Source: Amulumruptor sp947039275 (GTDB lineage Bacteria > Bacteroidota > Bacteroidia > Bacteroidales > Muribaculaceae). Taken from it: a stretch of 64,000 nucleotides of DNA. Positions 33,460-41,167 of the stretch are shown here, piece by piece (position 1 is the first letter of the stretch; each line of letters opens with the position of its first letter). The DNA lies in contig CAMQYL010000002.1 of the NCBI GenBank assembly GCA_947039275.1, positions 1-64,000 of the forward strand. The letters are read 5' to 3'. Made by a program: the position numbers and the translations under genes. The notes under the pieces were generated by a model. It had not been told where the DNA came from and ran no database searches. It saw only the letters and a program-made list of their open reading frames with translations.

Positions 33460-34542
33460 TTAGATGTGGGTAAAACCATATTGTGCTTCTTGTTCAAACA
33501 AGCATCCTTGGAGTCCTTCATAACGGAATGCGTACCCAGGCTCGGTTTCTGGAGCAGTTTCGTCATATTTACCGTCCGTCACTTCAAAAGCTCTTTGAAG
33601 TGAATTAGCAATATGCCACATCATTACAGGTGGCACTGCATTTCCTATAGCCTTGTACTGGCGAAGATGAGAAATGCAATCTAAAACAAATGAATCAGGA
33701 AAGGATTGAATACGGGCGGCTTCTCTACAAGAAAAACGACGATAGCGTTCTCCTATCTTGAGGACTGGATCGGTAGAATTAAGGCTGACCTTAGCAAGGT
33801 GTGCACTCACTGTGTTGCATGGTTCGTCAAGGTTCTGGGCGCGTCCTTTGTTCATTTTGTCACGTACTGCCATCATTCCGGCTACGGCTTTCTCGCTGAA
33901 AAACAAAGTCTCATTTTTGTTCTCTTCCTCGTCGATTACATCTCTTAGGACGGAACGAGTAGGTATATAATGATTAAATCGAAAGTGCATCTGATCCTTT
34001 TCATCACGAAAACCGACGATTATAACACGCTCCCTCTTTTGAGGTACACCAAACTTTGATGCATTGACGAGATAATATTGTACATGATAACCTGCGTCCG
34101 AAAATTCCTTCATAATCATAGGGAATGCTTTCTTATTGTTGGCTGAAAGCAGTCCTTTGACGTTTTCGGCAATGAATGCCCGAGGTTTCTTGACTTTGAG
34201 TATTTTGACCATTTCAAAGAAAAGCATTCCTCTCTCGTCTTTGTATCCAAGACGAGGGGGATTTTGAGCAGATATGGAGAAGGACTGGCAAGGGAAGCCT
34301 CCTACCAGCACGTCGAAGTCCGGAATCTGGTCAGGTGCGATGTCGCGCACATCTTTAACTTGGCATTTGTGCTCAAAGTTGGCGTTATATATTTTAGTGC
34401 AATAAGCATCATTGTCGACAGCATAGACAATGTCGAAAGCAGAACGTGGGTAGGCGGTATTCAGAAAGTCAAAACCTCCTAAGATACCTAAATCCATGCC
34501 ACCACATCCACAAAAAAGAGATGCAACTTTTAGTCTTGCCAT
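33460..34542 (-). CDS. DNA cytosine-5 methyltransferase (downstream member of the R-M operon)
   Basis: 360 residues. m5C motifs in order: I SLFCGCGGMDLG, IV GGFPCQSFS (catalytic Cys85), VI ENVKG, VIII QKRERV, IX EAARIQSFP, X AIGNAVPP. The target-recognition region between VIII and IX is about 90 residues. Its ATG lies 13 bases inside the end of the nuclease gene, so translation is coupled. A second, differently sequenced m5C enzyme opens the same operon. Two m5C enzymes beside one nuclease usually mean an asymmetric recognition site, each enzyme protecting one strand (as in BbvCI-like systems). Recognition sequence not deducible. Confidence 0.93.
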   Translation of the reverse strand: MARLKVASLFCGCGGMDLGILGGFDFLNTAYPRSAFDIVYAVDNDAYCTKIYNANFEHKCQVKDVRDIAPDQIPDFDVLVGGFPCQSFSISAQNPPRLGYKDERGMLFFEMVKILKVKKPRAFIAENVKGLLSANNKKAFPMIMKEFSDAGYHVQYYLVNASKFGVPQKRERVIIVGFRDEKDQMHFRFNHYIPTRSVLRDVIDEEENKNETLFFSEKAVAGMMAVRDKMNKGRAQNLDEPCNTVSAHLAKVSLNSTDPVLKIGERYRRFSCREAARIQSFPDSFVLDCISHLRQYKAIGNAVPPVMMWHIANSLQRAFEVTDGKYDETAPETEPGYAFRYEGLQGCLFEQEAQYGFTHI

Positions 34543-36005
34543 ACAAGAAGAGGTTCAGGGGTGAACTTGTTTGAGTCAAAAGACACCTCCATGCCATTGC
34601 GAGGAAGGGCATCTATTTCATCAGCTTTATATAGAGCAACAGGATTTTTGAGAATATAAAGAGTTTTATCTTTCGCGCTTAACATCAGACGATAGACATA
34701 ATAGTGTTCCCGATTGGTCTCTGCGACAGCCCATTCGTTTGGTGACATATGGAAATTGTATAGATTGATTTTCTGTCGACTGATGGTAGTCTTCACTTCA
34801 ATATAGCGATGATGGTTAGTCCCGTCTCCTTCAAGACTATCAATGTCAAAACCAGGATGGTATGACGGGCTGTCTACAATGGCTATGAGGTGAAGAAGTT
34901 GCTCATAGCCAGCAAGTTTAAGGCGTTGCTTTTCATGAGAGTATATAATGGATTCTCCAATATTGCCTATGTCTTTTGTCGTGGTAGTATCGCTTTCTAT
35001 AATTTCGGCAATTCGGTTGTCAAAAACAACTTCCAGCTCTGTGGTCTCGATGATTGAGCGTATGTCTGTTTTGAATTTGCTTGGATCTACAAGGTTATTG
35101 ACATAATCAAACCATTTTATTTCTACGGGTGCCAACATGCTGGGTGTCAGTTCAGGCACTTCGTAAAATTGCTCGTATCCATCGAAATAGGTGCTGTCCT
35201 CAACAAAAGTCTTAAGAGCAGCAAGCTCATTGGGTTTCAAGATGAAATAGCCGTCCATCCTCCTTTCAAGAAGAGAAGCAATTACCATGTAATCCATTAT
35301 ATCGCCTGCATATCTGACCACATCTGCTTTAGTGCGAGCTACGCCCTTAGAATTGCGAATACGGGGATCATTCCTGTCGTAATAGCCAAGACCTGCCTTG
35401 CGATTGTCCAGAATTATCCTGGCTACTTCATAGGGGGTTCGTTTCCCAGTGGTTACCTGAAGATCGTTGAAAATGCAATAAGTAGCTTCTTCATCAGAAA
35501 TAGACATCTCCTTTTCAGAACCCAACGATGCGAATATCTCATTTCCTGCCATCAGAACTTTAAGAATGAATTTTGCAGGTTTGAATCTTACGCCGTTCGT
35601 GATAAGCTCAATATTATCAGATGGCTTGATGTGTCCTCCAGGAAACTGAAAAGAGAGCATGAGGAATTTGAAAAACTGAGTAAGGTCTTGATTCTCATTC
35701 AGAAAGAAAGATAGTCTTGAAGTTTCAGTTATATCGTTTTTCTTGTCCTCTTTATAGAAAGCGCAAAGTGCGGAAATCTCTGTGCGCCAATTTTCGATAG
35801 TTTTTTGTGTCAAATCGATATTGCCGGGAAACAACCGTATAGCCCGATTGATCTGTTCCGCGTACTCTTTGCAGGTCGTGGACTCTACTTTACAGCATTC
35901 ATTAGCCATGTATAGAAGCACATTCTCAATATTGCTTTTAAAACGAGGTCTTACAAAATGAATGCGGAGATAGTCGTTCTCAGGTATTCTGTAATATTTT
36001 TTCAT
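34530..36005 (-). CDS. DUF3883-type restriction endonuclease
   Basis: 491 residues. The C-terminal third carries a PD-(D/E)xK-like nuclease core of the DUF3883 type: GNIGESII (Glu about 350), HPGFDI (Asp about 387) and RYIEVKTT (E-x-K about 401-403). The N-terminal two thirds are helical without a recognised family; probably DNA recognition. Position between two cytosine methyltransferase genes, with a 4-base overlap upstream (ATGA) and 13-base overlap downstream, identifies it as the restriction subunit with good confidence even though its cleavage specificity is unknown. Low GC, like the rest of the island. Confidence 0.78.
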   Translation of the reverse strand: MKKYYRIPENDYLRIHFVRPRFKSNIENVLLYMANECCKVESTTCKEYAEQINRAIRLFPGNIDLTQKTIENWRTEISALCAFYKEDKKNDITETSRLSFFLNENQDLTQFFKFLMLSFQFPGGHIKPSDNIELITNGVRFKPAKFILKVLMAGNEIFASLGSEKEMSISDEEATYCIFNDLQVTTGKRTPYEVARIILDNRKAGLGYYDRNDPRIRNSKGVARTKADVVRYAGDIMDYMVIASLLERRMDGYFILKPNELAALKTFVEDSTYFDGYEQFYEVPELTPSMLAPVEIKWFDYVNNLVDPSKFKTDIRSIIETTELEVVFDNRIAEIIESDTTTTKDIGNIGESIIYSHEKQRLKLAGYEQLLHLIAIVDSPSYHPGFDIDSLEGDGTNHHRYIEVKTTISRQKINLYNFHMSPNEWAVAETNREHYYVYRLMLSAKDKTLYILKNPVALYKADEIDALPRNGMEVSFDSNKFTPEPLLVWQD

Positions 36006-37042
36006 AGCTGATTGAGGAGAGATTTGGCGATTGCTTCCCCAAGAAGAGGCGGAACGGCGTTACCTATTTGTTTGAGTTGACTGGTTCGGCTACATGTGAA
36101 GAAGAAATCATCTGGGAATGATTGAATTCTTGCACTTTCCCGAGCGGTCGGGATACGATTATATGAGTAGTGGAAGTGGTGCCGATGGCCTGTGTCGATA
36201 GTGAAGCTTGGCTTCGTACTATTAAGACGTGTCCAGGCAATGTGAACTTTGCGCGTTTCCCTTAGTTCAATGGGTAGGTCTTTATAGTTGCCCCCATCGG
36301 GAACAAGAGAAATTATATCAATAGTTTTCTGATTATGAACGGTTGCTTGATGGTTATTAACCGCATCGGAATTTTCTCTCATCAAGCGTTGATAGTCGCT
36401 CATAGGTGCAGATGGATAGCATGCACCATCTTCCAGTGATAGTTCCGGTAAATCGGACAAAGCTTCCTTAGACGTGACTTTAGAAGCCTTATAGGGTGCT
36501 GGGAATTCAAAATGATGTCCGTTGTGGAAACCTACGAATATGGCTCTACGTCGGTTTTGTGGCACACCATAGTCCGATGCCGTTAAAATTTTATACTCAA
36601 CCGTATAACCAAGTTCCGTAAAATCTTTAAGTATGGATTCTCGAACTGCGCCGCCTCCGATGGAAAGAATGTTTGGGACATTTTCCATGACGAAAGCTTT
36701 TGGCTTATAATATGCTACGAAGTTGACGAAGTTCTTATAGAGTTTATTCCGAATGTCATCAACGATTCGTTTGCCTGCTATAGAAAAACCTTGGCATGGC
36801 GGTCCTCCAATGATGACATCAACATCATGTCCTTCAAGTAAAGATTCCGTGTCTGAAGGGGATAGTTGAGATAAATCCGCTTGGAGGGTCTTGCTGTCCT
36901 TATGGTTAAGAACATACGTTTTTAGAGCGTCAGACCATACATCAATGCCTAAAAGGACATTGAAGCCAGCTCTCTCAAAGCCGAGAGAGAAGCCCCCACA
37001 GCCGCAGAACAAATCAATGATATTTGGCTTTGTAGCACTCAT
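36002..37042 (-). CDS. DNA cytosine-5 methyltransferase (first gene of the R-M operon)
   Basis: About 346 residues from MSATKPN (37042); an in-frame ATG five codons earlier exists. Motifs: I DLFCGCGGFSLGFERAG, IV IGGPPCQGFS (catalytic Cys about 83), VI MENVPN, VIII QNRRRA, IX ESARIQSFP, X QIGNAVPPLL. The variable region between VIII and IX (about 110 residues, containing HNQKTIDIISLVPDGG) sets its DNA specificity and differs from that of the second enzyme, so the two should methylate different strands or positions. Its TGA overlaps the nuclease ATG. It would be translated first, in keeping with protection before restriction. Confidence 0.93.
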   Translation of the reverse strand: MSATKPNIIDLFCGCGGFSLGFERAGFNVLLGIDVWSDALKTYVLNHKDSKTLQADLSQLSPSDTESLLEGHDVDVIIGGPPCQGFSIAGKRIVDDIRNKLYKNFVNFVAYYKPKAFVMENVPNILSIGGGAVRESILKDFTELGYTVEYKILTASDYGVPQNRRRAIFVGFHNGHHFEFPAPYKASKVTSKEALSDLPELSLEDGACYPSAPMSDYQRLMRENSDAVNNHQATVHNQKTIDIISLVPDGGNYKDLPIELRETRKVHIAWTRLNSTKPSFTIDTGHRHHFHYSYNRIPTARESARIQSFPDDFFFTCSRTSQLKQIGNAVPPLLGEAIAKSLLNQL

Positions 37043-37063
37043 AATACAAAGGTACAAATTTTT

Positions 37064-37526
37064 TTGCTATCACGTATTGACAATCGAAGAAGCATGAAGA
37101 AAGCTCACTCGGTGATGATGGAGGCGTTGACTGATGATGTGGGACGCTACCGCAATGGAGGAGTAGTTGTTTTCGGAGAAAAGGATTTGGAGCAGATACT
37201 ACGATGCAATTGTCGCATCCACTGCCGCGGGACAATCGTGACCATTCATTGTCTTTATGCTGACGGAAATCCGTGACATGTTGGAAAAGCATAAGGTCAC
37301 TGAAAGCGTTCCTAATGAACTTATCAATAAACTTCCTAATAAATCGGAATCTGATGTTCTTGATTTATTGCTGATAACATCTAATCTCACGGCATCATCA
37401 ATAGCCAATGAGATTGGAATAACTGACCGTGCTGTAAGAAAGATTATAAGTTCTTTGAAGGGAAAAGGACTTGTAGAGCGAGTCGGGAGCAACAAATCAG
37501 GCTATTGGAAAGTGAATCGCAACTAA
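37064..37526 (+). pseudogene. Probable Fic-family gene remnant (N-terminal piece plus C-terminal winged helix)
   Basis: Frame 37064-37276 contains KKAHSVMMEALTDDVGRYR and NGGVVVFGEKDLEQI, which resembles the region just before the Fic core. Frame 37257-37526 (89 codons) is a winged helix: ASSIANEIGITDRAVRKIIS, LKGKGLVERVGSNKSGYW, the standard C-terminal module of Fic or AlbA-type proteins. The catalytic HPFxxGNGR segment that should lie between them is missing, so an internal deletion is inferred. The small winged-helix frame alone could still make a DNA-binding protein that sits divergently beside the R-M operon, which would suit a controller. Confidence 0.5.
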
Positions 37527-37568
37527 TATATCCAAAGGAATATGTGCATCTGGAATTATGATGAGATC

Positions 37569-37670
37569 GAATTAGCCGCCGATTCAACTTGTGCATTTTT
37601 TGCACAAGTTAAACTGACCGAAGTAATACGGCAGGTCGAGCGCAAGCGTCTCAACGGTAAAAAGTCTTAA
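37569..37670 (+). pseudogene. Possible second RhuM-like fragment
   Basis: One frame reads ELAADSTCAFFAQVKLTEVI, then RQVERKRLNGKKS and TAA. ELxxxSTCAxFAQV resembles the segment after the HTH in RhuM proteins. Only about 34 codons, no start, so this is a weak fragment call. It overlaps the 3' end of the CPBP gene on the other strand. Confidence 0.3.
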
Positions 37671-38526
37671 CCAGACTTCTTTGTTTCAGGGTTAGCAGGA
37701 GGAGGAAGGTGGTGATGATGCTGATGGTTACCCAGAGGAGTTGGAGGGAGGAGGAGTGGGTGCCGATGTCGTTGAGGGTGGAGGAGGTGGATGCGCCTTT
37801 GGCTGTGGTCCATGTGACGGTGGCTACTATGGTGTTGTTGAAGATGTGGCAGGTGATGGGTACCCAGAGGTTTTTAGTCCAATAGAGCAGATAGCCGAAA
37901 AATGCGCCTAAGAGCAGCCGCGGGAAAAATCCGAAGAACTGCAGGTGTATCGCACTGAACAGGAATGCGGTGAGCCATATGGCTATGTGCGGGTTGATGC
38001 GCCCCGACACGAGCAGACGCTGGATGCCTCCACGAAAAAACAGTTCTTCGCTGAATCCGGCGAGTACGCCGACTATCAGCACCGACATGATGAGGCTACC
38101 GACTGAATCGCCTCCCATGAGCACATTGATGGTGTCACCTGCCCGCTCCTCGGCTTCGCGCATCCATGTCTCTATGGATGCAAGCGATGATGGGAGCGTC
38201 AGCCCTTCGTTCCACTCTATAATCATGTTCATCATCGGGATGGAACATATCATGGTGCCGACAGCCAATACCATCGGGGTCAGCCTCGGTATCGCATCGA
38301 CATGGAGATATTCAGCTGGACGAGAGGTGTATAGCAACGCGCATATCACCGGAGGGATGACAAACATTATCAGGTCATTGATAAGTGTGGCGATGCGCAG
38401 GGTGGTTGCTGTCTGCCCACGCATCAGCACTATGGAGCTTAACACGGCAGCCACAAACAGTCCGATCATGGATAGGAATATAAACATTAGGACGCGCTGC
38501 GAAAATTTCATCTTCATTTCAGCCAT
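37651..38526 (-). CDS. CPBP-family intramembrane glutamic endopeptidase
   Basis: 291 residues, about eight membrane helices. The first catalytic motif is EELFFRGGIQ (about residue 163), followed by FSAIHLQFFGFFPRLLLG and CHIFNNTIVA, giving the Glu-Glu, Arg, His and Asn/His pattern of CPBP (Abi/Rce1-like) proteases. Substrate unknown; some members process or protect against peptides. Its start overlaps the trmN6 gene by 13 bases, so it is the last gene of the hisS operon. The last ~110 coding bases are extremely C-rich (54 C to 9 G) and no hairpin terminator follows. Confidence 0.85.
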   Translation of the reverse strand: MAEMKMKFSQRVLMFIFLSMIGLFVAAVLSSIVLMRGQTATTLRIATLINDLIMFVIPPVICALLYTSRPAEYLHVDAIPRLTPMVLAVGTMICSIPMMNMIIEWNEGLTLPSSLASIETWMREAEERAGDTINVLMGGDSVGSLIMSVLIVGVLAGFSEELFFRGGIQRLLVSGRINPHIAIWLTAFLFSAIHLQFFGFFPRLLLGAFFGYLLYWTKNLWVPITCHIFNNTIVATVTWTTAKGASTSSTLNDIGTHSSSLQLLWVTISIITTFLLLLTLKQRSLVKTFYR

Positions 38527-39224
38527 AGGTAGAAATCGTTGACAAGATTGAGATATTGCGGTGTGTATTGGTTGTCGGCATCACGGATGTCAAGTGTGTC
38601 ACATCTTGCTGACACATCGGCAGCGGTCAGCTGCCACAATGTGCGTGACGGCTGTTTGCCAGCCTTGGTGCAGACATGCGTTTTATGGCTCGGATTCAGA
38701 CGGCACAGTGAGGCTGTGAAACTGATTTCGTCATCAAGCGATGTCGGGGCGATGAAAGCGACCGAGCCGTCAGCGGTCAGCATGCCAGCTGCTTTGCGCA
38801 GCAGGCTTATAGGATTGAGGGTGTCACCGTGCCGAGCTAAAGCACGGCGAGTATCGGGTGACTGGAGGTCTTCAGTGAAAAATGGAGGATTGCTGATGAT
38901 GAGGTCATATTTAGTCTCACTCGGTGCCGATATGAAGTCTTCGCTGATGACCGAAATCCTATCGCTCCACACTGAACGGAACACGTTGCTGCGGGCTTCG
39001 GCAGCTGCCGCATCGTCAATCTCAACAGCGGTAATCTCGGCGGATGGGGTGCGCTGCGCCATCATCAGAGCTATCAGCCCCGAACCTGTGCCTACATCGA
39101 GTATGGAGGTGGCTGAGGGCGGAATTTCAGCCCATGCACCTAACAGCACCCCGTCCGTGCCGACCTTCATGGCAGAGGCGGTATGCTCGATTTCAAACTG
39201 CTTGAACCTGAATGTGCTACCCAT
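38514..39224 (-). CDS. trmN6: tRNA1(Val) A37 N6-methyltransferase (YfiC/TrmN6)
   Basis: 236 residues. N-terminal FRFKQFEIEHTASAMKVGTD and GVLLGAWA are the YfiC opening; the SAM site is ILDVGTGSGLIALMMAQR; catalytic NPPF (in IISNPPFFTEDLQSPD) replaces the more usual NPPY. The ALARH block after it is also typical. It methylates adenosine 37 next to the anticodon of valine tRNA. Start and upstream stop interlock (TAATG at 39222-39226) with ygiQ, and its end overlaps the CPBP gene. Confidence 0.9.
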   Translation of the reverse strand: MGSTFRFKQFEIEHTASAMKVGTDGVLLGAWAEIPPSATSILDVGTGSGLIALMMAQRTPSAEITAVEIDDAAAAEARSNVFRSVWSDRISVISEDFISAPSETKYDLIISNPPFFTEDLQSPDTRRALARHGDTLNPISLLRKAAGMLTADGSVAFIAPTSLDDEISFTASLCRLNPSHKTHVCTKAGKQPSRTLWQLTAADVSARCDTLDIRDADNQYTPQYLNLVNDFYLWLK

Positions 39225-41158
39225 TATTTCCTCCTGTTGCGCCGCTGATTGTCGGGATACTGTGGTGTGCGGTTATAGCTGTTGCGGCGGTACAAGGGTT
39301 GGATGCCGTGGGGAAACAGCTTGGTAATCAGGTCTTCGCGGTGCAGACGTTTGAGCGAGGTGACTATGGACTGCTGACGTTCACGGTCATACCAGAAGAA
39401 AAATTGACGCTGCGCCTCTTTCTCCTCCTTGCTCCGGGCAGTGTAGACTTTCTCAAGCGTATATGGATGGTAGCCTGTGTAATAGATTTCCGTCGCTACG
39501 GTCATTGGCGTAGGCGTGAAGTCCTGAACCTGCTCGAGGTGGAAGTCTAACTCTTTGGTCTTTACGGCAAGATTTGCCATGTCTGTCTCATGGCATCCCG
39601 GGTGGGAAGATATGAAGTAGGGGATAAGCTGCTGCTTCATCCCGTACTTGCGGTTAGTCCTGTCAAACAGCTCTTTGAATTGATGGAAGAGTTTGAATGA
39701 CGGTTTACGCATCACGTCAAGCACACCGTCCTCAGTGTGTTCGGGTGCCACTTTGAGTCGCCCTGATACGTGACGTGCTATCAGTTCTTCGTTATATTGG
39801 CGGTTGACGGCATCAATGCGCGGGTCGTCGCTGGGGTGCATCGACAAGTCGTAGCGCACACCGCTGCCTATGAAGCTCTTCTTGACTCCAGTAATGGCAT
39901 CGGCAGACCTATAGATGTCAAGCAGCGGACCATGGTCATTGTTGAGGTTGGGACACGGCTTAGGGTGTAGGCAAGATGGGCGTAGGCATTTCTTGCATAT
40001 CTCGATGTCTTTGCCGTGCATGCCATACATATTGGCTGATGGTCCCCCCAGGTCGCTGATATACCCCTTGAAGTCCTCCATCTGTGTCACCTGGCGCACT
40101 TCGCGGAGTATCGACTCCTTGCTGCGCGAGGCTATGAATTTGCCCTGATGGGCGGAGATGGTGCAGAATGCGCAGCCTCCGAAGCATCCACGGTGCATGT
40201 TGACAGAGTGGCGTATCATCTCATAAGCCGGGATGACTTTGCCTCGGTAGCGCGGATGGGGCAGACGTGTATATGGTAGGTCAAACGATGCGTCTATCTC
40301 CGCGGTAGTCATCGGGGGATACATAGGGTTGACTTTCACCACCTTGTCGCCGCATGCCTGCCACAGTGTGGCTCCATGGTAGCGGTTGCTCTGCTGCTCG
40401 ATATGCCTGAAATTCTCTGCCTGGCACTTTTTAGATGCAAGACACTCCTCCATGGAGTGAAGTATGATATTGTCGGCATCTGGCTGCTGTGGCATTGCTG
40501 ACTTTGGCAGTAACAGTGTTGTCTGTTCAAGGTCAGTCAGTTCTGACAAAGGTTTACCGTTATCGATATATTCGGCTATGGCGCATGTGGTCTTCTCACC
40601 CATGCCGTAGACGAGGATGTCGGCAGGTGAGTCCATCAGAATTGACGGACGCAGGCGGTCCTGCCAATAGTCATAATGTGACAGCCTCCTCAATGACGGC
40701 TCAATTCCTCCCAACACTACAGGTACATCGGGATATAGCTCTTTGAGGATCTTAGTATATACTATCGATGGATAGTCAGGACGTGCTCCGTGGCGTCCTC
40801 CAGGGGTATAGGCATCATCATGACGTAGACGCCGTGCGGCTGTATAATGGTTGACCATGGAGTCCATCGCTCCTGGCGAAACACCGAAAAACAGACGCGG
40901 TTTGCCTAATTTCTTGAAGTCGCGCAGGTCGTCCTGCCAGTTGGGCTGCGGCACGATGGCGACTTTGTAGCCGTGGCTCTCGAGCATTCTGCCTATGACA
41001 GCAGCCCCGAAAGCCGGATGGTCCACATAGGCATCGCCTGAAAACAATATCACATCGCATTGTTCCCATCCGAGCCGCTGTATTTCTTTGGCGGTGGTGG
41101 GTAACCAGAGTTGTCCGCCATTGGATATATTATTATGGTGTGGAGAGGGTGTAGACAT
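39224..41158 (-). CDS. ygiQ: YgiQ-family radical SAM protein
   Basis: 644 residues. An N-terminal cobalamin-binding-like domain (FSGDAYVDHPAFGAAVIGRM) is followed by the radical SAM core with the [4Fe-4S] motif RGCFGGCAFC (about residue 325) and SAM contacts HQGKFI. A Cys-rich CKKCLRPSCLHPKPC segment follows, and the C-terminus is basic. Family members are widely conserved but their reaction is not established. It lies in the hisS-uvrB-ygiQ-trmN6 operon, 9 bases after uvrB. Confidence 0.92.
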   Translation of the reverse strand: MSTPSPHHNNISNGGQLWLPTTAKEIQRLGWEQCDVILFSGDAYVDHPAFGAAVIGRMLESHGYKVAIVPQPNWQDDLRDFKKLGKPRLFFGVSPGAMDSMVNHYTAARRLRHDDAYTPGGRHGARPDYPSIVYTKILKELYPDVPVVLGGIEPSLRRLSHYDYWQDRLRPSILMDSPADILVYGMGEKTTCAIAEYIDNGKPLSELTDLEQTTLLLPKSAMPQQPDADNIILHSMEECLASKKCQAENFRHIEQQSNRYHGATLWQACGDKVVKVNPMYPPMTTAEIDASFDLPYTRLPHPRYRGKVIPAYEMIRHSVNMHRGCFGGCAFCTISAHQGKFIASRSKESILREVRQVTQMEDFKGYISDLGGPSANMYGMHGKDIEICKKCLRPSCLHPKPCPNLNNDHGPLLDIYRSADAITGVKKSFIGSGVRYDLSMHPSDDPRIDAVNRQYNEELIARHVSGRLKVAPEHTEDGVLDVMRKPSFKLFHQFKELFDRTNRKYGMKQQLIPYFISSHPGCHETDMANLAVKTKELDFHLEQVQDFTPTPMTVATEIYYTGYHPYTLEKVYTARSKEEKEAQRQFFFWYDRERQQSIVTSLKRLHREDLITKLFPHGIQPLYRRNSYNRTPQYPDNQRRNRRK

Positions 41159-41167
41159 CTCGTATGG

